From the NCBI RefSeq assembly GCF_001425485.1, contig NZ_LMQW01000012.1, positions 356,100 to 420,099 on the forward strand: a stretch of DNA of 64,000 bases, read 5' to 3'. The notes beneath the pieces are model-generated. The model had not been told where the DNA came from and made no database searches. It was given only the letters and a program-made list of their open reading frames with translations. This document shows, one piece after another, positions 17,562-25,741 of the stretch; position 1 is the stretch's first letter; the number at the start of each line of letters is the position of its first letter. This DNA is from Aureimonas sp. Leaf427. Lineage in GTDB: Bacteria; Pseudomonadota; Alphaproteobacteria; Rhizobiales; Rhizobiaceae. Made by a program: the position numbers and the translations under genes.

Positions 17562-18560
17562 ATGCTCGGCTACCTCGCCAACCGCGTCCTGACGATGATC
17601 GGCACCCTCGCGGTGATCAGCGTCCTCGTCTTCACCATCATCCAGCTTCCGCCGGGCGACTATCTCACCACGATGGAGGCGGAGCTTCGGGCGGAAGGCG
17701 AATCCGTCAACAACGAGCGCATCCAGTTCCTGCGCGAGGAATACGGGCTCGATCAGCCGCTGCCCGTCCAATACTGGAACTGGGTGACCGGCCTGATGCA
17801 CGGCGATCTCGGCTATTCCTTCGAGTACTCGCTGCCCGTGGCCGACGTCGTGGGGGACAGGCTGTTCCTGACGCTGGTGCTGAACTTCTTCACGGTGCTC
17901 TTCATCTACGCCGTGTCCTTCCCGGTCGGGGTCTATATCGCGACGCATCAGTACAGCGTCGCCGATCACAGCCTGTCCTTCCTCGGCTATCTCGGCCTCG
18001 CGACGCCGAACTTCCTGCTCGCGCTGATCCTCCTCTACGTCTCCAACACGGCCTTCGGCCTCTCCATCGGCGGGCTGATGGACCCGATCTACACGGACGC
18101 GCCCTGGTCGGCGGACAAGATCGGCTCGCTGCTCGCCCATCTCGTCGTGCCCGTCCTCGTGATCGGCACGTCCGGCACGGCCGGCATGATCCGGCGGCTG
18201 CGGGCCAATCTCCTCGACGAACTCCAGAAGCCCTATGTCGTGACGGCGCGGGCGAAGGGGCTGGCCGAGGGGCGCATCCTGCGCAAGTACCCGTTGCGCG
18301 CGGTGCTCAATCCCTTCGTCTCCGATATCGGCACGCTTTTGCCGCAGGTCGTCTCGGGCTCGGTCATCGTCTCCGCCGTCATGTCGCTGCCGACGACGGG
18401 GCCGATGCTCCTCTCCTCGCTGCGCAGCCAGGACATGTATCTGGCCGGCTCCTTCCTGATGTTCCTGGCGGTGCTGACGGTGGTCGGCATGCTGGTCTCC
18501 GACATTCTCCTCGCGCTGATCGATCCGCGCGTGCGCCTCACCGGAAAGCGCAAGGCATGA
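17562..18560 (+). CDS. ABC transporter permease (DppB-like)
   Basis: 332-residue inner-membrane permease of the DppB/OppB family. About six transmembrane segments, starting with one near the N-terminus (RVLTMIGTLAVISVLVFTII). The cytoplasmic EAA loop that docks the ATPase is VTARAKGLAEGRILRKYPLR near residue 225. It pairs with the DppC-like permease, whose ATG overlaps its stop by 4 bp, and presumably uses the ATPase-lyase fusion at 11590-14268. Confidence 0.93.
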   Translation: MLGYLANRVLTMIGTLAVISVLVFTIIQLPPGDYLTTMEAELRAEGESVNNERIQFLREEYGLDQPLPVQYWNWVTGLMHGDLGYSFEYSLPVADVVGDRLFLTLVLNFFTVLFIYAVSFPVGVYIATHQYSVADHSLSFLGYLGLATPNFLLALILLYVSNTAFGLSIGGLMDPIYTDAPWSADKIGSLLAHLVVPVLVIGTSGTAGMIRRLRANLLDELQKPYVVTARAKGLAEGRILRKYPLRAVLNPFVSDIGTLLPQVVSGSVIVSAVMSLPTTGPMLLSSLRSQDMYLAGSFLMFLAVLTVVGMLVSDILLALIDPRVRLTGKRKA

Positions 18561-19717
18561 CGGCCATCCCCCATGTCGTCTCCACCGAGCCGTTCGATCC
18601 CGAGCGGACGATGGCGGAAGGCTCCTCCTATTCGCAAAAGTACCAGAACGCCTCGCAGCGGCAGCTGATCTGGTGGCGCTTCCGCAGGCACCGCATCGCC
18701 TTCCTCGCCATGCTCGTGCTGATCCCGGCCTATCTCTCGGTCTTCGTCAGCGAGATCGTGGCGCCCTACAATTTCGCCACGCGCCACACCTCGCACATCT
18801 TCATGCCGCCGCAGGGCCTGCACCTCTTTCACGAGGGGCGCTTCGTCGGCCCCTTCACCTACGACATGAAGGGCACGCTCGACCTCGACACGCTGCAGCG
18901 CGACTACGCGGCGGACCGATCGACGCCGCGCCCGATCCGCTTCCTCTGCCAGGGCGAGCCCTACAGGCTCTGGGGCGTGGTGGAGAGCTCCTTCCATCTC
19001 GTCTGCCCGCCCGCGAACGGGACGATGTTCCTGCTCGGCACCGATCGGCTGGGGCGCGACATGCTCTCGCGGCTCGTGCTCGGCGCGCGCATCTCGCTGA
19101 CCGTCGGCCTCGTCGGCGTCGCCATCTCCTTCGCGCTCGGGCTCTTCTTCGGCGGGCTCGCCGGCTATTTCGGCGGCAAGACGGACTATTGGGTCCAGCG
19201 CGTGACGGAGACGCTGCGCTCCATTCCGGAACTTCCGCTCTGGCTGGCCCTCTCGGCCTCGCTGCCCGTGACCTGGAGCCCGATCGTCGTCTATTTCGGC
19301 ATCACGATCATCCTGGCGCTGCTGGACTGGCCGGGCCTAGCGCGCGCCGTGCGCTCCAAGCTCCTGTCGCTGCGCGAGGAGGATTTCACGGCGGCGGCCG
19401 TCGTCATGGGGGCGCGGCCCTCGCGCATCATCGCCAAGCATCTCCTGCCGAACTTCATGAGCCATCTCATCGCTTCGGCCTCGCTCTCGATCCCCTCGAT
19501 GATCCTGGCCGAAACCGCCCTCTCCTTCCTCGGCCTCGGCCTTCGCCCGCCGATCACGAGCTGGGGCGTCATGCTCTCGGAGGCGCAGAACATCGAGGCC
19601 GTGGCGCTCTATCCCTGGCTGCTCCTGCCGATGGTTCCGGTCATGATGACGGTGCTTGCCTTCTCCTTCCTCGGAGACGGATTGCGCGACGCCGTGGACC
19701 CGCACGCCTCGCATTGA
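18557..19717 (+). CDS. ABC transporter permease (DppC-like)
   Basis: 386-residue permease of the DppC/OppC family. An N-terminal cytoplasmic tail is followed by a transmembrane segment (residues ~50-70), a periplasmic insertion of about 100 residues and then five more segments. The EAA loop is FTAAAVVMGARPSRIIAKHL near residue 275. The insertion (residues ~75-150) makes it longer than typical DppC proteins. The start overlaps the previous stop (ATGA). It is the last gene of the 5.3-19.7 kb operon and ends 44 bp before a palindromic element. Confidence 0.92.
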   Translation: MTAIPHVVSTEPFDPERTMAEGSSYSQKYQNASQRQLIWWRFRRHRIAFLAMLVLIPAYLSVFVSEIVAPYNFATRHTSHIFMPPQGLHLFHEGRFVGPFTYDMKGTLDLDTLQRDYAADRSTPRPIRFLCQGEPYRLWGVVESSFHLVCPPANGTMFLLGTDRLGRDMLSRLVLGARISLTVGLVGVAISFALGLFFGGLAGYFGGKTDYWVQRVTETLRSIPELPLWLALSASLPVTWSPIVVYFGITIILALLDWPGLARAVRSKLLSLREEDFTAAAVVMGARPSRIIAKHLLPNFMSHLIASASLSIPSMILAETALSFLGLGLRPPITSWGVMLSEAQNIEAVALYPWLLLPMVPVMMTVLAFSFLGDGLRDAVDPHASH

Positions 19718-19760
19718 GGCGGCTCTGCGCCGGTTCATACGAGATGCGCCGGTCGAGCTG

Positions 19761-19905
19761 CCTTCTTCTCCCCTCCGGGGAGAAGGTCGCGGCAGCGGGA
19801 TGAGGGGCAAGGCACCACCGCTCGTCGAACTGAGGCGCAAACGCTGGACACGCCGGAAGACCCCTCATCGCCTGCCGGCACTTCTCCCCGCAGGGGAGAA
19901 GAAGG
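19761..19905. repeat. palindromic intergenic element, family B copy 2
   Basis: 145-bp element between convergent genes (DppC-like permease and nucleotide cyclase). The outer ends are inverted copies of CCTTCTTCTCCC; inside lie CCGGGGAGAAGG / GATGAGGGG on the left and CCCCTCATCGCCTGCCGGCA on the right. It shares its ends with the element at 4407-4589. It may terminate transcription from both sides. Confidence 0.8.
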
Positions 19906-19930
19906 TTGGCCTGGACGGCCGTTCGATGCC

Positions 19931-21199
19931 TTACGCGGCTTCCGTCTCCAACGTGTCAGCCGCGGGCTTGGCCTCCTTTAGCGCGAAGAGCGGCATGGCG
20001 TCCTGCCGGCCGACGAGGAGATGCTCGCCGATCGGCGTCCAGGCCTCGGGATCGCCGGCGGCGACGGCCTCGGTCGCCAGAACCGACGCGCCCAGCACCT
20101 TGGTCAGCTTCTCGATACGCGCGACCTCGTTGACCGTCGCCCCGATCACCGAGAAGGACAGGCGGCGCGGCGTGCCGATATTGCCGAAGCGCACGTCGCC
20201 GATGTTCATGGCGATGCCGAAGCGGATGGGGCCGAGCCCGGATTTGGCGCGCTCGACGTTCAGCGCCTCGCCGGCCGCCAACGCGCTGCGCGAGGCCCGC
20301 GTGGCGGCCTCCGTCGCCTCCAGGATGGCCTGTGGATCGATGACGGGCGAATCGGAGGGAGCGATCGGGAAGATCGCGAGCACGGCGTCGCCGATGAAGG
20401 CGAGGACCTCGCCGCCCTCGTCGATCGCCGCCGTTGCGGCCACGCCGAAATACTGGTTGATCAGCTCCAGATAGGCCGCCTCGTCCAGCGTCTCGGAATA
20501 GTGGAGCGAGTTGCGCAGGTCGGAATACCAGACGAGCGCATGGGTGCGGCTGCCGCTGCCGAGCTGGATCTGGCCGGCCAGCACTTCGCGCGAGACCGTG
20601 GGTCCGAGATAGGTGTTGGTGATGTTCGCCGTCATCTGCGGCTGGATCGCCGACTTGCAGGCGACCGCGAAGGCCCGCTGCACGCGCTGGAGCGCGTCGA
20701 TGTCCTCGTCGGTGAAGCCCTGCGGGCGCTCCGTCGTCCAGGTCACGTAGATGCCGAAGTTCGGCGAGCCCCGATCCAGCTCGGGCGCACCGTCGGACAG
20801 CGCCGTCCGGATGGCGACGAAATCGGTGTAGCCTTCCGCGTGCAGCTCTTCCACGAGCGGAAAATCGAGAAGCGGCTCGCGTCCCGTCATGCGTCGGCGC
20901 AGCACGGTGACGTCGTTTTCCAGCATCCAGGCGATGGGGCTGAGGCTCCAGGCCTCGGAGCGGTCTTCCTGGTGGTTGAACTGCTGGAACTCTGTCTGCT
21001 CCCCCTGCCGCCAGAGAACGGTCTCGGCGCGGAAGAGCGGATGCAGCGTCGGCCAGGTCAGGCGCGCGCGGGCCACCGGCACGCCGATCGCCTGAAGGCG
21101 CACGCAGAGCTGCTGGAACGTCACGACGATCGGCGGCGTGATCAGCGCCTGATCGATGAGCCAGTCGCCGATCCGTTCGAGAAGGGAGCCCTGGCTCAT
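19931..21199 (-). CDS. class III adenylate/guanylate cyclase
   Basis: 422-residue cytoplasmic protein with a C-terminal class III nucleotide cyclase catalytic domain (about residues 210-400). Metal-binding aspartates are in VWYSDLRNS and FIGDAVLAIF; the transition-state Asn and Arg are in VNEVARIEKL. The N-terminal ~200 residues look like a sensory region without membrane spans, a layout common among the many rhizobial cyclases. It makes cAMP or cGMP from the triphosphate. It is alone between a palindromic element and the catalase-like gene 170 bp upstream. A lone cNMP-binding protein is encoded at 860-1321. Confidence 0.9.
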   Translation of the reverse strand: MSQGSLLERIGDWLIDQALITPPIVVTFQQLCVRLQAIGVPVARARLTWPTLHPLFRAETVLWRQGEQTEFQQFNHQEDRSEAWSLSPIAWMLENDVTVLRRRMTGREPLLDFPLVEELHAEGYTDFVAIRTALSDGAPELDRGSPNFGIYVTWTTERPQGFTDEDIDALQRVQRAFAVACKSAIQPQMTANITNTYLGPTVSREVLAGQIQLGSGSRTHALVWYSDLRNSLHYSETLDEAAYLELINQYFGVAATAAIDEGGEVLAFIGDAVLAIFPIAPSDSPVIDPQAILEATEAATRASRSALAAGEALNVERAKSGLGPIRFGIAMNIGDVRFGNIGTPRRLSFSVIGATVNEVARIEKLTKVLGASVLATEAVAAGDPEAWTPIGEHLLVGRQDAMPLFALKEAKPAADTLETEAA

Positions 21200-21369
21200 G
21201 GCCGTTCCTTTGTGCGGGCCGCGGCGGCTTTTGAAGCGGTCGCACGGCGGGTTCCCGCCGCTCCGGGCGCCGGGATTTCCAGAGGAACTAGGCGCGGGGA
21301 GCGGCGGTTTCCAGCCCCCGCCTTCGTCGCGACGAGATCAGTGAATAGATGACTACCGTCCCGCGCGGA

Positions 21370-22449
21370 TCAGCCGCCCGACGGCTCGTGCATCGGGCAG
21401 CCGTTGAACCGGGCGCGAAACTCGGCGGAATGGGCGTAGGTGTCCTTGCGCGCGCGGTTGATGTTGCCGAGCGGCCGGTGGGCAGCAAGGCCGGTCCAGA
21501 TGCTGAAATGCATCTCCTCGTCGACCGCCTGGACGCGGGCGGCGTCCCAGCTGTCCTGGGGACTGGCCTCGATGATCGCGACCGTCTGGAAGGGCGCCTC
21601 CTCCGCGGACCACTCGACCGTCGGGTCCTCGACGGGCTGGGCCTCCAGATCGCGGCAAAGCTGGACGCGGAACTCCCAGCGCCCCGAGATCGCCGCCATT
21701 TCGGAGCGGACGGTCTCCCGGATGGCGTTCTCCCGTCCGCTCGCATCGATCGTGCGGCCGGTCAGCGCGGTCAGATCGCCGGCGACGGGCACGATGCTGA
21801 ACTTCGCGATGTAGTCGCCGTAGCGAAAGGGCGTTACGCTGAAATAGGTCTCGCCGAGCGGATCGACATTCGGGGCGCCGCCGAGCGACTGGATCGCCGA
21901 GCTCTCGATGCCGACCGCTTCGAGCGCCGTGTTGACCCCGCGCAGGACGCTGGAGAGGACCACCTTCGTGCCCTCCAGCCGATCGGTCGTCTTGGCCAGC
22001 ATCTTCAGGTTTCCATGGAACTTCTCGGCCGTTTTCGTCTGGAAGACGGGGCCGTTGACCATGATGAAGTCCTGTGTCGTGCCGGCCGCGCCGGGCAGGC
22101 GCTCGCCCTCCACGTCCAGCACCTTCATCGCGAGCCCGCGCGGCAGCGAGATCGCGTCGGGCAGGATGTCGCCGGCATTGGTGGAGAGGCGGAGATAGAC
22201 CTTGTGGGCGCCCGGCCGGGCAAAAAGCCCCTGCGCCAGCTCCGGCGGCAGGCCCTCCGCGACGGTGAGCGTGCCTTCGAGAATGCCATGCGCCTTAGCA
22301 TGCACGGCCCGGATGGCATGGCCGCCGTCCTTCGCGGTGGTTTCGAGGATCGTGTCGAAGGTCTCGTTCAGACCCGCGATCGTCTTGGCCTCATCGGGCA
22401 GGACGGTTTCGACATCGGGGGTGAAACGCACGGGAGCGGCAGACGACAT
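21370..22449 (-). CDS. catalase-like haem protein
   Basis: 359-residue member of the catalase superfamily, shorter than true monofunctional catalases (about 480 or more). RAVHAKAHGILEG near residue 50 corresponds to the region carrying the distal catalytic His, and STNAGDILPDAISLPRGLAMKVL matches the following catalase core. The proximal tyrosine motif of catalases (R..Y.DTQ type) is not visible, so classical catalase activity is doubtful; peroxidase-like or fatty-peroxide-related activity is possible. I chose the ATG at 22449 over 22467 because GGAAGGA lies about 10 bases before it, whereas the upstream ATG has a pyrimidine-rich leader. Confidence 0.8.
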   Translation of the reverse strand: MSSAAPVRFTPDVETVLPDEAKTIAGLNETFDTILETTAKDGGHAIRAVHAKAHGILEGTLTVAEGLPPELAQGLFARPGAHKVYLRLSTNAGDILPDAISLPRGLAMKVLDVEGERLPGAAGTTQDFIMVNGPVFQTKTAEKFHGNLKMLAKTTDRLEGTKVVLSSVLRGVNTALEAVGIESSAIQSLGGAPNVDPLGETYFSVTPFRYGDYIAKFSIVPVAGDLTALTGRTIDASGRENAIRETVRSEMAAISGRWEFRVQLCRDLEAQPVEDPTVEWSAEEAPFQTVAIIEASPQDSWDAARVQAVDEEMHFSIWTGLAAHRPLGNINRARKDTYAHSAEFRARFNGCPMHEPSGG

Positions 22450-22660
22450 TTTTTGGAATCCTTCCATGTTCGGAAGGAAGAACCCGGCCTTCCGGGGCTG
22501 GTTCCGGCGGAGTGTTCACAGAATGCGGAAGGCAGTGGGCCGGCTCGGCGGGTCGCCGAAGCGGCTGGGACGCCAGCACTTGGCTAACGAAACCTTACCG
22601 GTTCGGGTCGCATCTTCGCATTGCTGCTATGCAAAAGCGCTCTACCGCAATGCAGCAGAT

Positions 22661-22684
22661 GGAGCTATTGAAGATACATCAGTT
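22661..22684 (+). promoter_or_regulatory. possible stress-sigma (EcfG-like) promoter of the sRNA
   Basis: GGAGC, 16 bases, then GTT. This differs by one base from the GGAAC-N16/17-GTT pattern of alphaproteobacterial EcfG general-stress promoters. A start 6-8 bases after the GTT would fall at 22690-22692, exactly where the first sRNA hairpin begins. The single mismatch and short motif make this tentative. Confidence 0.35.
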
Positions 22685-22689
22685 CCGCG

Positions 22690-22802
22690 AGAGCCACCCT
22701 CCTCCCAGGCTCTTGCAGATCGCCCGGCGGCACTCCTCCTCCCAGCCGCGGGGCACCTCCCAAGACGCCTGCCGGTCCTCCCCCGGCAGGCGTTTTCGTT
22801 TT
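22690..22802 (+). ncRNA. anti-Shine-Dalgarno sRNA with three C-rich hairpin loops (CuckooRNA/CcsR-like)
   Basis: Three consecutive hairpins each expose a CCTCCC-type loop. Hairpin 1: AGAGCC (22690-22695) with GGCTCT (22708-22713), loop ACCCTCCTCCCA. Hairpin 2: CCCGGCGGC (22723-22731) with GCCGCGGG (22745-22752), loop ACTCCTCCTCCCA, one bulged G. Hairpin 3: CGCCTGCCGG (22766-22775) with CCGGCAGGCG (22783-22792), loop TCCTCCC, followed by TTTTCGTTTT. Loops with CCUCCUCCC are the hallmark of a rhizobial/alphaproteobacterial class of trans-acting sRNAs that can pair with GGAGG ribosome sites. Class membership is inferred from architecture. The 5' end is estimated. Confidence 0.72.
22766..22802 (+). 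terminator. Rho-independent terminator of the sRNA
   Basis: Perfect 10-bp GC-rich stem (22766-22775 with 22783-22792), 7-base loop, then TTTTCGTTTT. It forms the third hairpin of the predicted sRNA. Confidence 0.85.
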
Positions 22803-23059
22803 CAGGCCTGTCTCGGATATGCGACGCCCCTCCGGGACGGTCGAGCGCCTGCATCCTCGGAGGATCGGTGCCATCCGGTGGAGACGCCGACCTCCTCCAG
22901 GCTGGTTTCGCCTTTCTCATCGCGTCGATTCGGGACGTCCTGCGACGGCGATGGTCAGTGCAGCGAAGGATTCGCGTGGATCGATCGACATCCCGGGCAT
23001 AGAATGTCCGCGCGGGGGATGGCCGGGGTTCGGCGCAGCCCGGTCCGCCGCGGGGGGAG

Positions 23060-23731
23060 ATGCGATTGGACTTCATGAACCTCCTGAAGTCCGTCGAGGA
23101 ACTGCTCTACGAAGTGGTCTCCTGGCTTCTTTTCTATCCCCTGACCTTCTGGAAATGCGTTCGCCACCCGATCCGCATGATGGCCTATGCGGAGGCCGAG
23201 CTGGCTGAAGGCCCGAAGGCGAGATACGCGGCCGCTCTGAGCCCGCCGATCTTCCTGTTCCTCACTCTGATCCTCGCCCATTTCATCGAACTGCGGTTCG
23301 GCATGCCCGAGCGGGAGCTGACCGGCGCGCTCGGCGACCAGCGCAATCTCCTCCTCTTCCGGGCCGTTCTCTTCAGCCTCTTCCCGCTAATTCTCGCCGT
23401 CCAGCGCGTGCACCGGCTCGACCAGGCCCTGACCCGCGAAACCCTGCGCCCGGCCTTCTACAGCCAATGCTATGTCGCCGCGCCCTTCGCCCTCTCCTTC
23501 GACCTCGCCATCACGATCGGCCGCCACGCTTCGCCTGCTGCCTTGGGTCTCGGCGCGGCGATCTTCCTCTGCGGGCTCGTCTGGTATGTCGCGGTTCTCG
23601 CGCGCTGGTTCATGTCCCATCTCGGCATGGGGCCCCTCGCCGCCGTCCTGCGGGTCGCGGGCACTGTCGTGCTCGGATCGCTTGCTTTCATCCTCGTCGC
23701 GCTCGCCACGGCGATCGTCGTGAAGCCCTGA
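23060..23731 (+). CDS. uncharacterised integral membrane protein
   Basis: 223 residues with about five hydrophobic segments (around residues 55-75, 98-115, 130-150, 165-185 and 197-220) and an amphipathic N-terminal part (LLKSVEELLYEVVSWLLFYP). It looks like the small permease-like/Yip1-type membrane proteins annotated as hypothetical in rhizobia; I recognise no functional motif. The start is ambiguous: GGGGGGAG directly abuts the ATG at 23060, so the in-frame TTG at 23066 or the ATG at 23075 may be used instead. It stands alone, upstream of the ars operon. Confidence 0.7.
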   Translation: MRLDFMNLLKSVEELLYEVVSWLLFYPLTFWKCVRHPIRMMAYAEAELAEGPKARYAAALSPPIFLFLTLILAHFIELRFGMPERELTGALGDQRNLLLFRAVLFSLFPLILAVQRVHRLDQALTRETLRPAFYSQCYVAAPFALSFDLAITIGRHASPAALGLGAAIFLCGLVWYVAVLARWFMSHLGMGPLAAVLRVAGTVVLGSLAFILVALATAIVVKP

Positions 23732-23806
23732 GACCCCGCGTCGATCGGGTAGACCGCAGGCTCCGATCGGAAGGCAGCCGCTCGCCCCGAGTGAACAGCA
23801 AGCCTC

Positions 23807-23834
23807 TTGCACGCTACAAGGATCGTTGCATAAT
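23807..23834 (+). promoter_or_regulatory. possible arsR promoter
   Basis: TTGCAC (23807-23812), 16-base spacer, CATAAT (23829-23834). Transcription would begin about 7 bases after the -10, that is at or next to the arsR ATG (23842), implying a leaderless or nearly leaderless mRNA. The -35 match is weak (3 of 6), the -10 good (5 of 6). Confidence 0.4.
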
Positions 23835-23841
23835 AGCAGGC

Positions 23842-24189
23842 ATGAACGACGACGATGCCGTAGCGGCCCTATCCGCCCTCGCCCATGCCGACCGCCTCGC
23901 CGCGTTTCGCATGCTGGTGCGCGCGGGTCCGGACGGCGTTCCGTCCGGCGAGATCGCCGAGGCGCTGTCGATCCCGCCGACGCGGATGAGCTTCCACCTT
24001 GCGGCGCTGGAGCGGTCCAAGCTCCTGCGCTCCTGGCGCGACGGGCGGCGCATCCTCTATGCGGCGAGCTACGACGACATGCGCCGGCTCCTCGCCTTCC
24101 TCACCGAGGACTGCTGCTCGGGCCATCCGCAAATCTGCGGCACCTTCAGCGATCCTGCTTCCACCTGCGCCCCGGAGACCTGCCCGTGA
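23842..24189 (+). CDS. arsR: ArsR-family metalloregulator
   Basis: 115-residue winged-helix repressor of the ArsR/SmtB family. The recognition helix region is [20 protein letters not shown] (residues ~46-65) and the wing follows at WRDGRRILY. Candidate arsenite-binding cysteines are at the C-terminus ([12 protein letters not shown] and further Cys in the tail) instead of the E. coli-type CVC site in the DNA-binding helix. It would release the promoter on binding arsenite. Its stop overlaps the GTG of arsC by 4 bp (GTGA), and arsH follows in the same way, so the three form one operon. Confidence 0.88.
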   Translation: MNDDDAVAALSALAHADRLAAFRMLVRAGPDGVPSGEIAEALSIPPTRMSFHLAALERSKLLRSWRDGRRILYAASYDDMRRLLAFLTEDCCSGHPQICGTFSDPASTCAPETCP

Positions 24190-24593
24190 CCGTCACGATC
24201 TACCACAACCCCGCCTGCGGGACCTCGCGCAACACGCTGGAGATGATCCGCCGGTCCGGCGAGGAGCCGGTCGTCGTCGAGTATCTGAAGACGCCGCCGA
24301 GCCGGGAGGTGCTGATCGAGCTGCTCGACGTCATGGGCCTGAAGCCGCGCGACATCCTGCGCCGGAAAGGCACGCCCTATGCCGAGCTCGGCCTCGACGA
24401 TCCCAAGCTCTCCGACGAGGAACTGCTCGACGCGATGATGGCGCATCCGATCCTGATCGAGCGGCCGATCGTCGTCACGGAGAAGGGCGTCGCGCTCTGC
24501 CGGCCTTCGGAGAAGGTCCTGCCGCTTCTCGACACGCCGGTCGCCACCTTCACCAAGGAGGACGGCGAGGTGGTCGGGGCGGCGTCGGCATGA
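24186..24593 (+). CDS. arsC: arsenate reductase, glutaredoxin-dependent type
   Basis: 135 residues, normal for the thioredoxin-fold ArsC of the R773 plasmid type. The catalytic Cys is in [11 protein letters not shown] (residue ~11); the conserved arginines are in [15 protein letters not shown] and ALCRPSEKV. It reduces arsenate to arsenite using glutathione/glutaredoxin. Start is GTG at 24186, overlapping the arsR stop; its stop overlaps the arsH ATG. Confidence 0.93.
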   Translation: MTVTIYHNPACGTSRNTLEMIRRSGEEPVVVEYLKTPPSREVLIELLDVMGLKPRDILRRKGTPYAELGLDDPKLSDEELLDAMMAHPILIERPIVVTEKGVALCRPSEKVLPLLDTPVATFTKEDGEVVGAASA

Positions 24594-25315
24594 CCGATCC
24601 CGTCCAGTTCGACCTGCTCCATGCCGATCCCGAAGCGCTGCGCCCGATCGACGTCGAGGCTCTGTCCCGCCCGGGCGATCCGACGCATCCGCCGCGCATC
24701 CTCGTCCTCTACGGCTCGATCCGCGAGCGGTCCTTCTCGCGCCTTCTCTCGGAGGAGGCGGGCCGGCTGCTCCGACGCTTCGGCTGCGAGGTGCGGACCT
24801 TCGATCCGCGCGGGCTGCCGCTGCCCGACGGGGCGGCGCCGGACCATCCGAAGGTCGCCGAACTTCGCGACCTCGCGGAGTGGTCGGAGGGCATGGTCTG
24901 GGTGAGCCCCGAGCGCCACGGCGCCATGACCGGGATCATGAAGGCGCAGATCGACTGGATTCCCCTCGCCGAAGGCGCGAAGCGGCCGACCGAGGGCAAG
25001 ACGCTCGCCGTCATGGAGGTCTCGGGCGGCTCGCAGAGCTTCAACGCCGTGAACCAGATGCGCATTCTCGGCCGGTGGATGCGCATGGTGACGATCCCGA
25101 ACCAGTCCTCGGTTCCGAAAGCTTTCCTCGAATTCGACGAGGCGGGGCGCATGAAGCCCTCCGCGCTCTACAGCCGGGTCGTCGATGTCTGCGAGGAGCT
25201 GGCGAAGTTCACCTGGCTCGTGCGCGGCCGGGCGTCCTATCTGACGGACCGCTATTCCGAGCGCGTGGAAAGCGCCGAGGCCCTTTCGAAGCGCGTGAAC
25301 CAGCGCTCGCTCTGA
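24590..25315 (+). CDS. arsH: ArsH organoarsenical/NADPH-FMN oxidoreductase
   Basis: 241-residue flavodoxin-fold ArsH. The FMN phosphate loop is [15 protein letters not shown] near residue 37, and [20 protein letters not shown] near residue 105 is diagnostic of the ArsH branch. It uses NADPH to reduce flavin and oxidises trivalent organoarsenicals. Third gene of arsRCH, joined by an ATGA overlap. No arsenite pump gene (arsB/acr3) or aqpS channel accompanies it in the window. Confidence 0.93.
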   Translation: MTDPVQFDLLHADPEALRPIDVEALSRPGDPTHPPRILVLYGSIRERSFSRLLSEEAGRLLRRFGCEVRTFDPRGLPLPDGAAPDHPKVAELRDLAEWSEGMVWVSPERHGAMTGIMKAQIDWIPLAEGAKRPTEGKTLAVMEVSGGSQSFNAVNQMRILGRWMRMVTIPNQSSVPKAFLEFDEAGRMKPSALYSRVVDVCEELAKFTWLVRGRASYLTDRYSERVESAEALSKRVNQRSL

Positions 25316-25415
25316 TCGTCGTCGCCGCGCGGCTCATCGGGCATCCGCGCGGCGTTTCGCATCGCGGATCGCCGTGCCGCCGGCGCTCTTCAAGCGGCCG
25401 GCGCGCGCCGTTCGC

Positions 25416-25595
25416 TCAGGTGTTCGGGCCGTCGATGCGGCTCGGCGGGATCGGGTCGGAGGTCGGGAACGTGTCTTCGAGGGCCGTTTCCAGCTTCTCG
25501 TCCTCCGTCATCGGGCGCTCCTGATGGCCGGGCGTGCCGTGGTCGTCGTCGATCTTCTGCATGTCGGGCGCTTTGGTCGGGGTCGGGTTGGACAT
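25416..25595 (-). CDS. small conserved acidic protein with an ALEDTFPxSDP motif
   Basis: 59 residues, hydrophilic, no signal or membrane segment. The C-terminal half contains LETALEDTFPTSDPIPPS, a motif seen in many short hypothetical proteins of proteobacteria. The start is well supported by GGAGGAAG 7-8 bases before the ATG at 25595. It follows iolC on the same strand after a 146-bp gap and converges on arsH. Function unknown. Confidence 0.7.
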   Translation of the reverse strand: MSNPTPTKAPDMQKIDDDHGTPGHQERPMTEDEKLETALEDTFPTSDPIPPSRIDGPNT

Positions 25596-25741
25596 CGTGC
25601 TTCCTCCGCTGGGTCGCAGGAAGAAGGGCCCGCGCCTTCCATCGTTCCCATGTCCGGTCCCGGGACCGGAGGTTCGGAGGGGGCGCTCTCCGTTCCTCCT
25701 CCGGCCGACCGGCAAGCTTGCGCCGCCGGTCGGTGCGTCTC

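Larger units (their letters stand above)
22450..23059. other. 610-bp intergenic region containing a predicted sRNA
   Basis: No credible protein-coding frame. It holds the predicted sRNA (22690-22802) with its terminator. The first 240 bp and the last 250 bp show no further recognisable element apart from the promoter region of the downstream membrane-protein gene. Confidence 0.7.
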
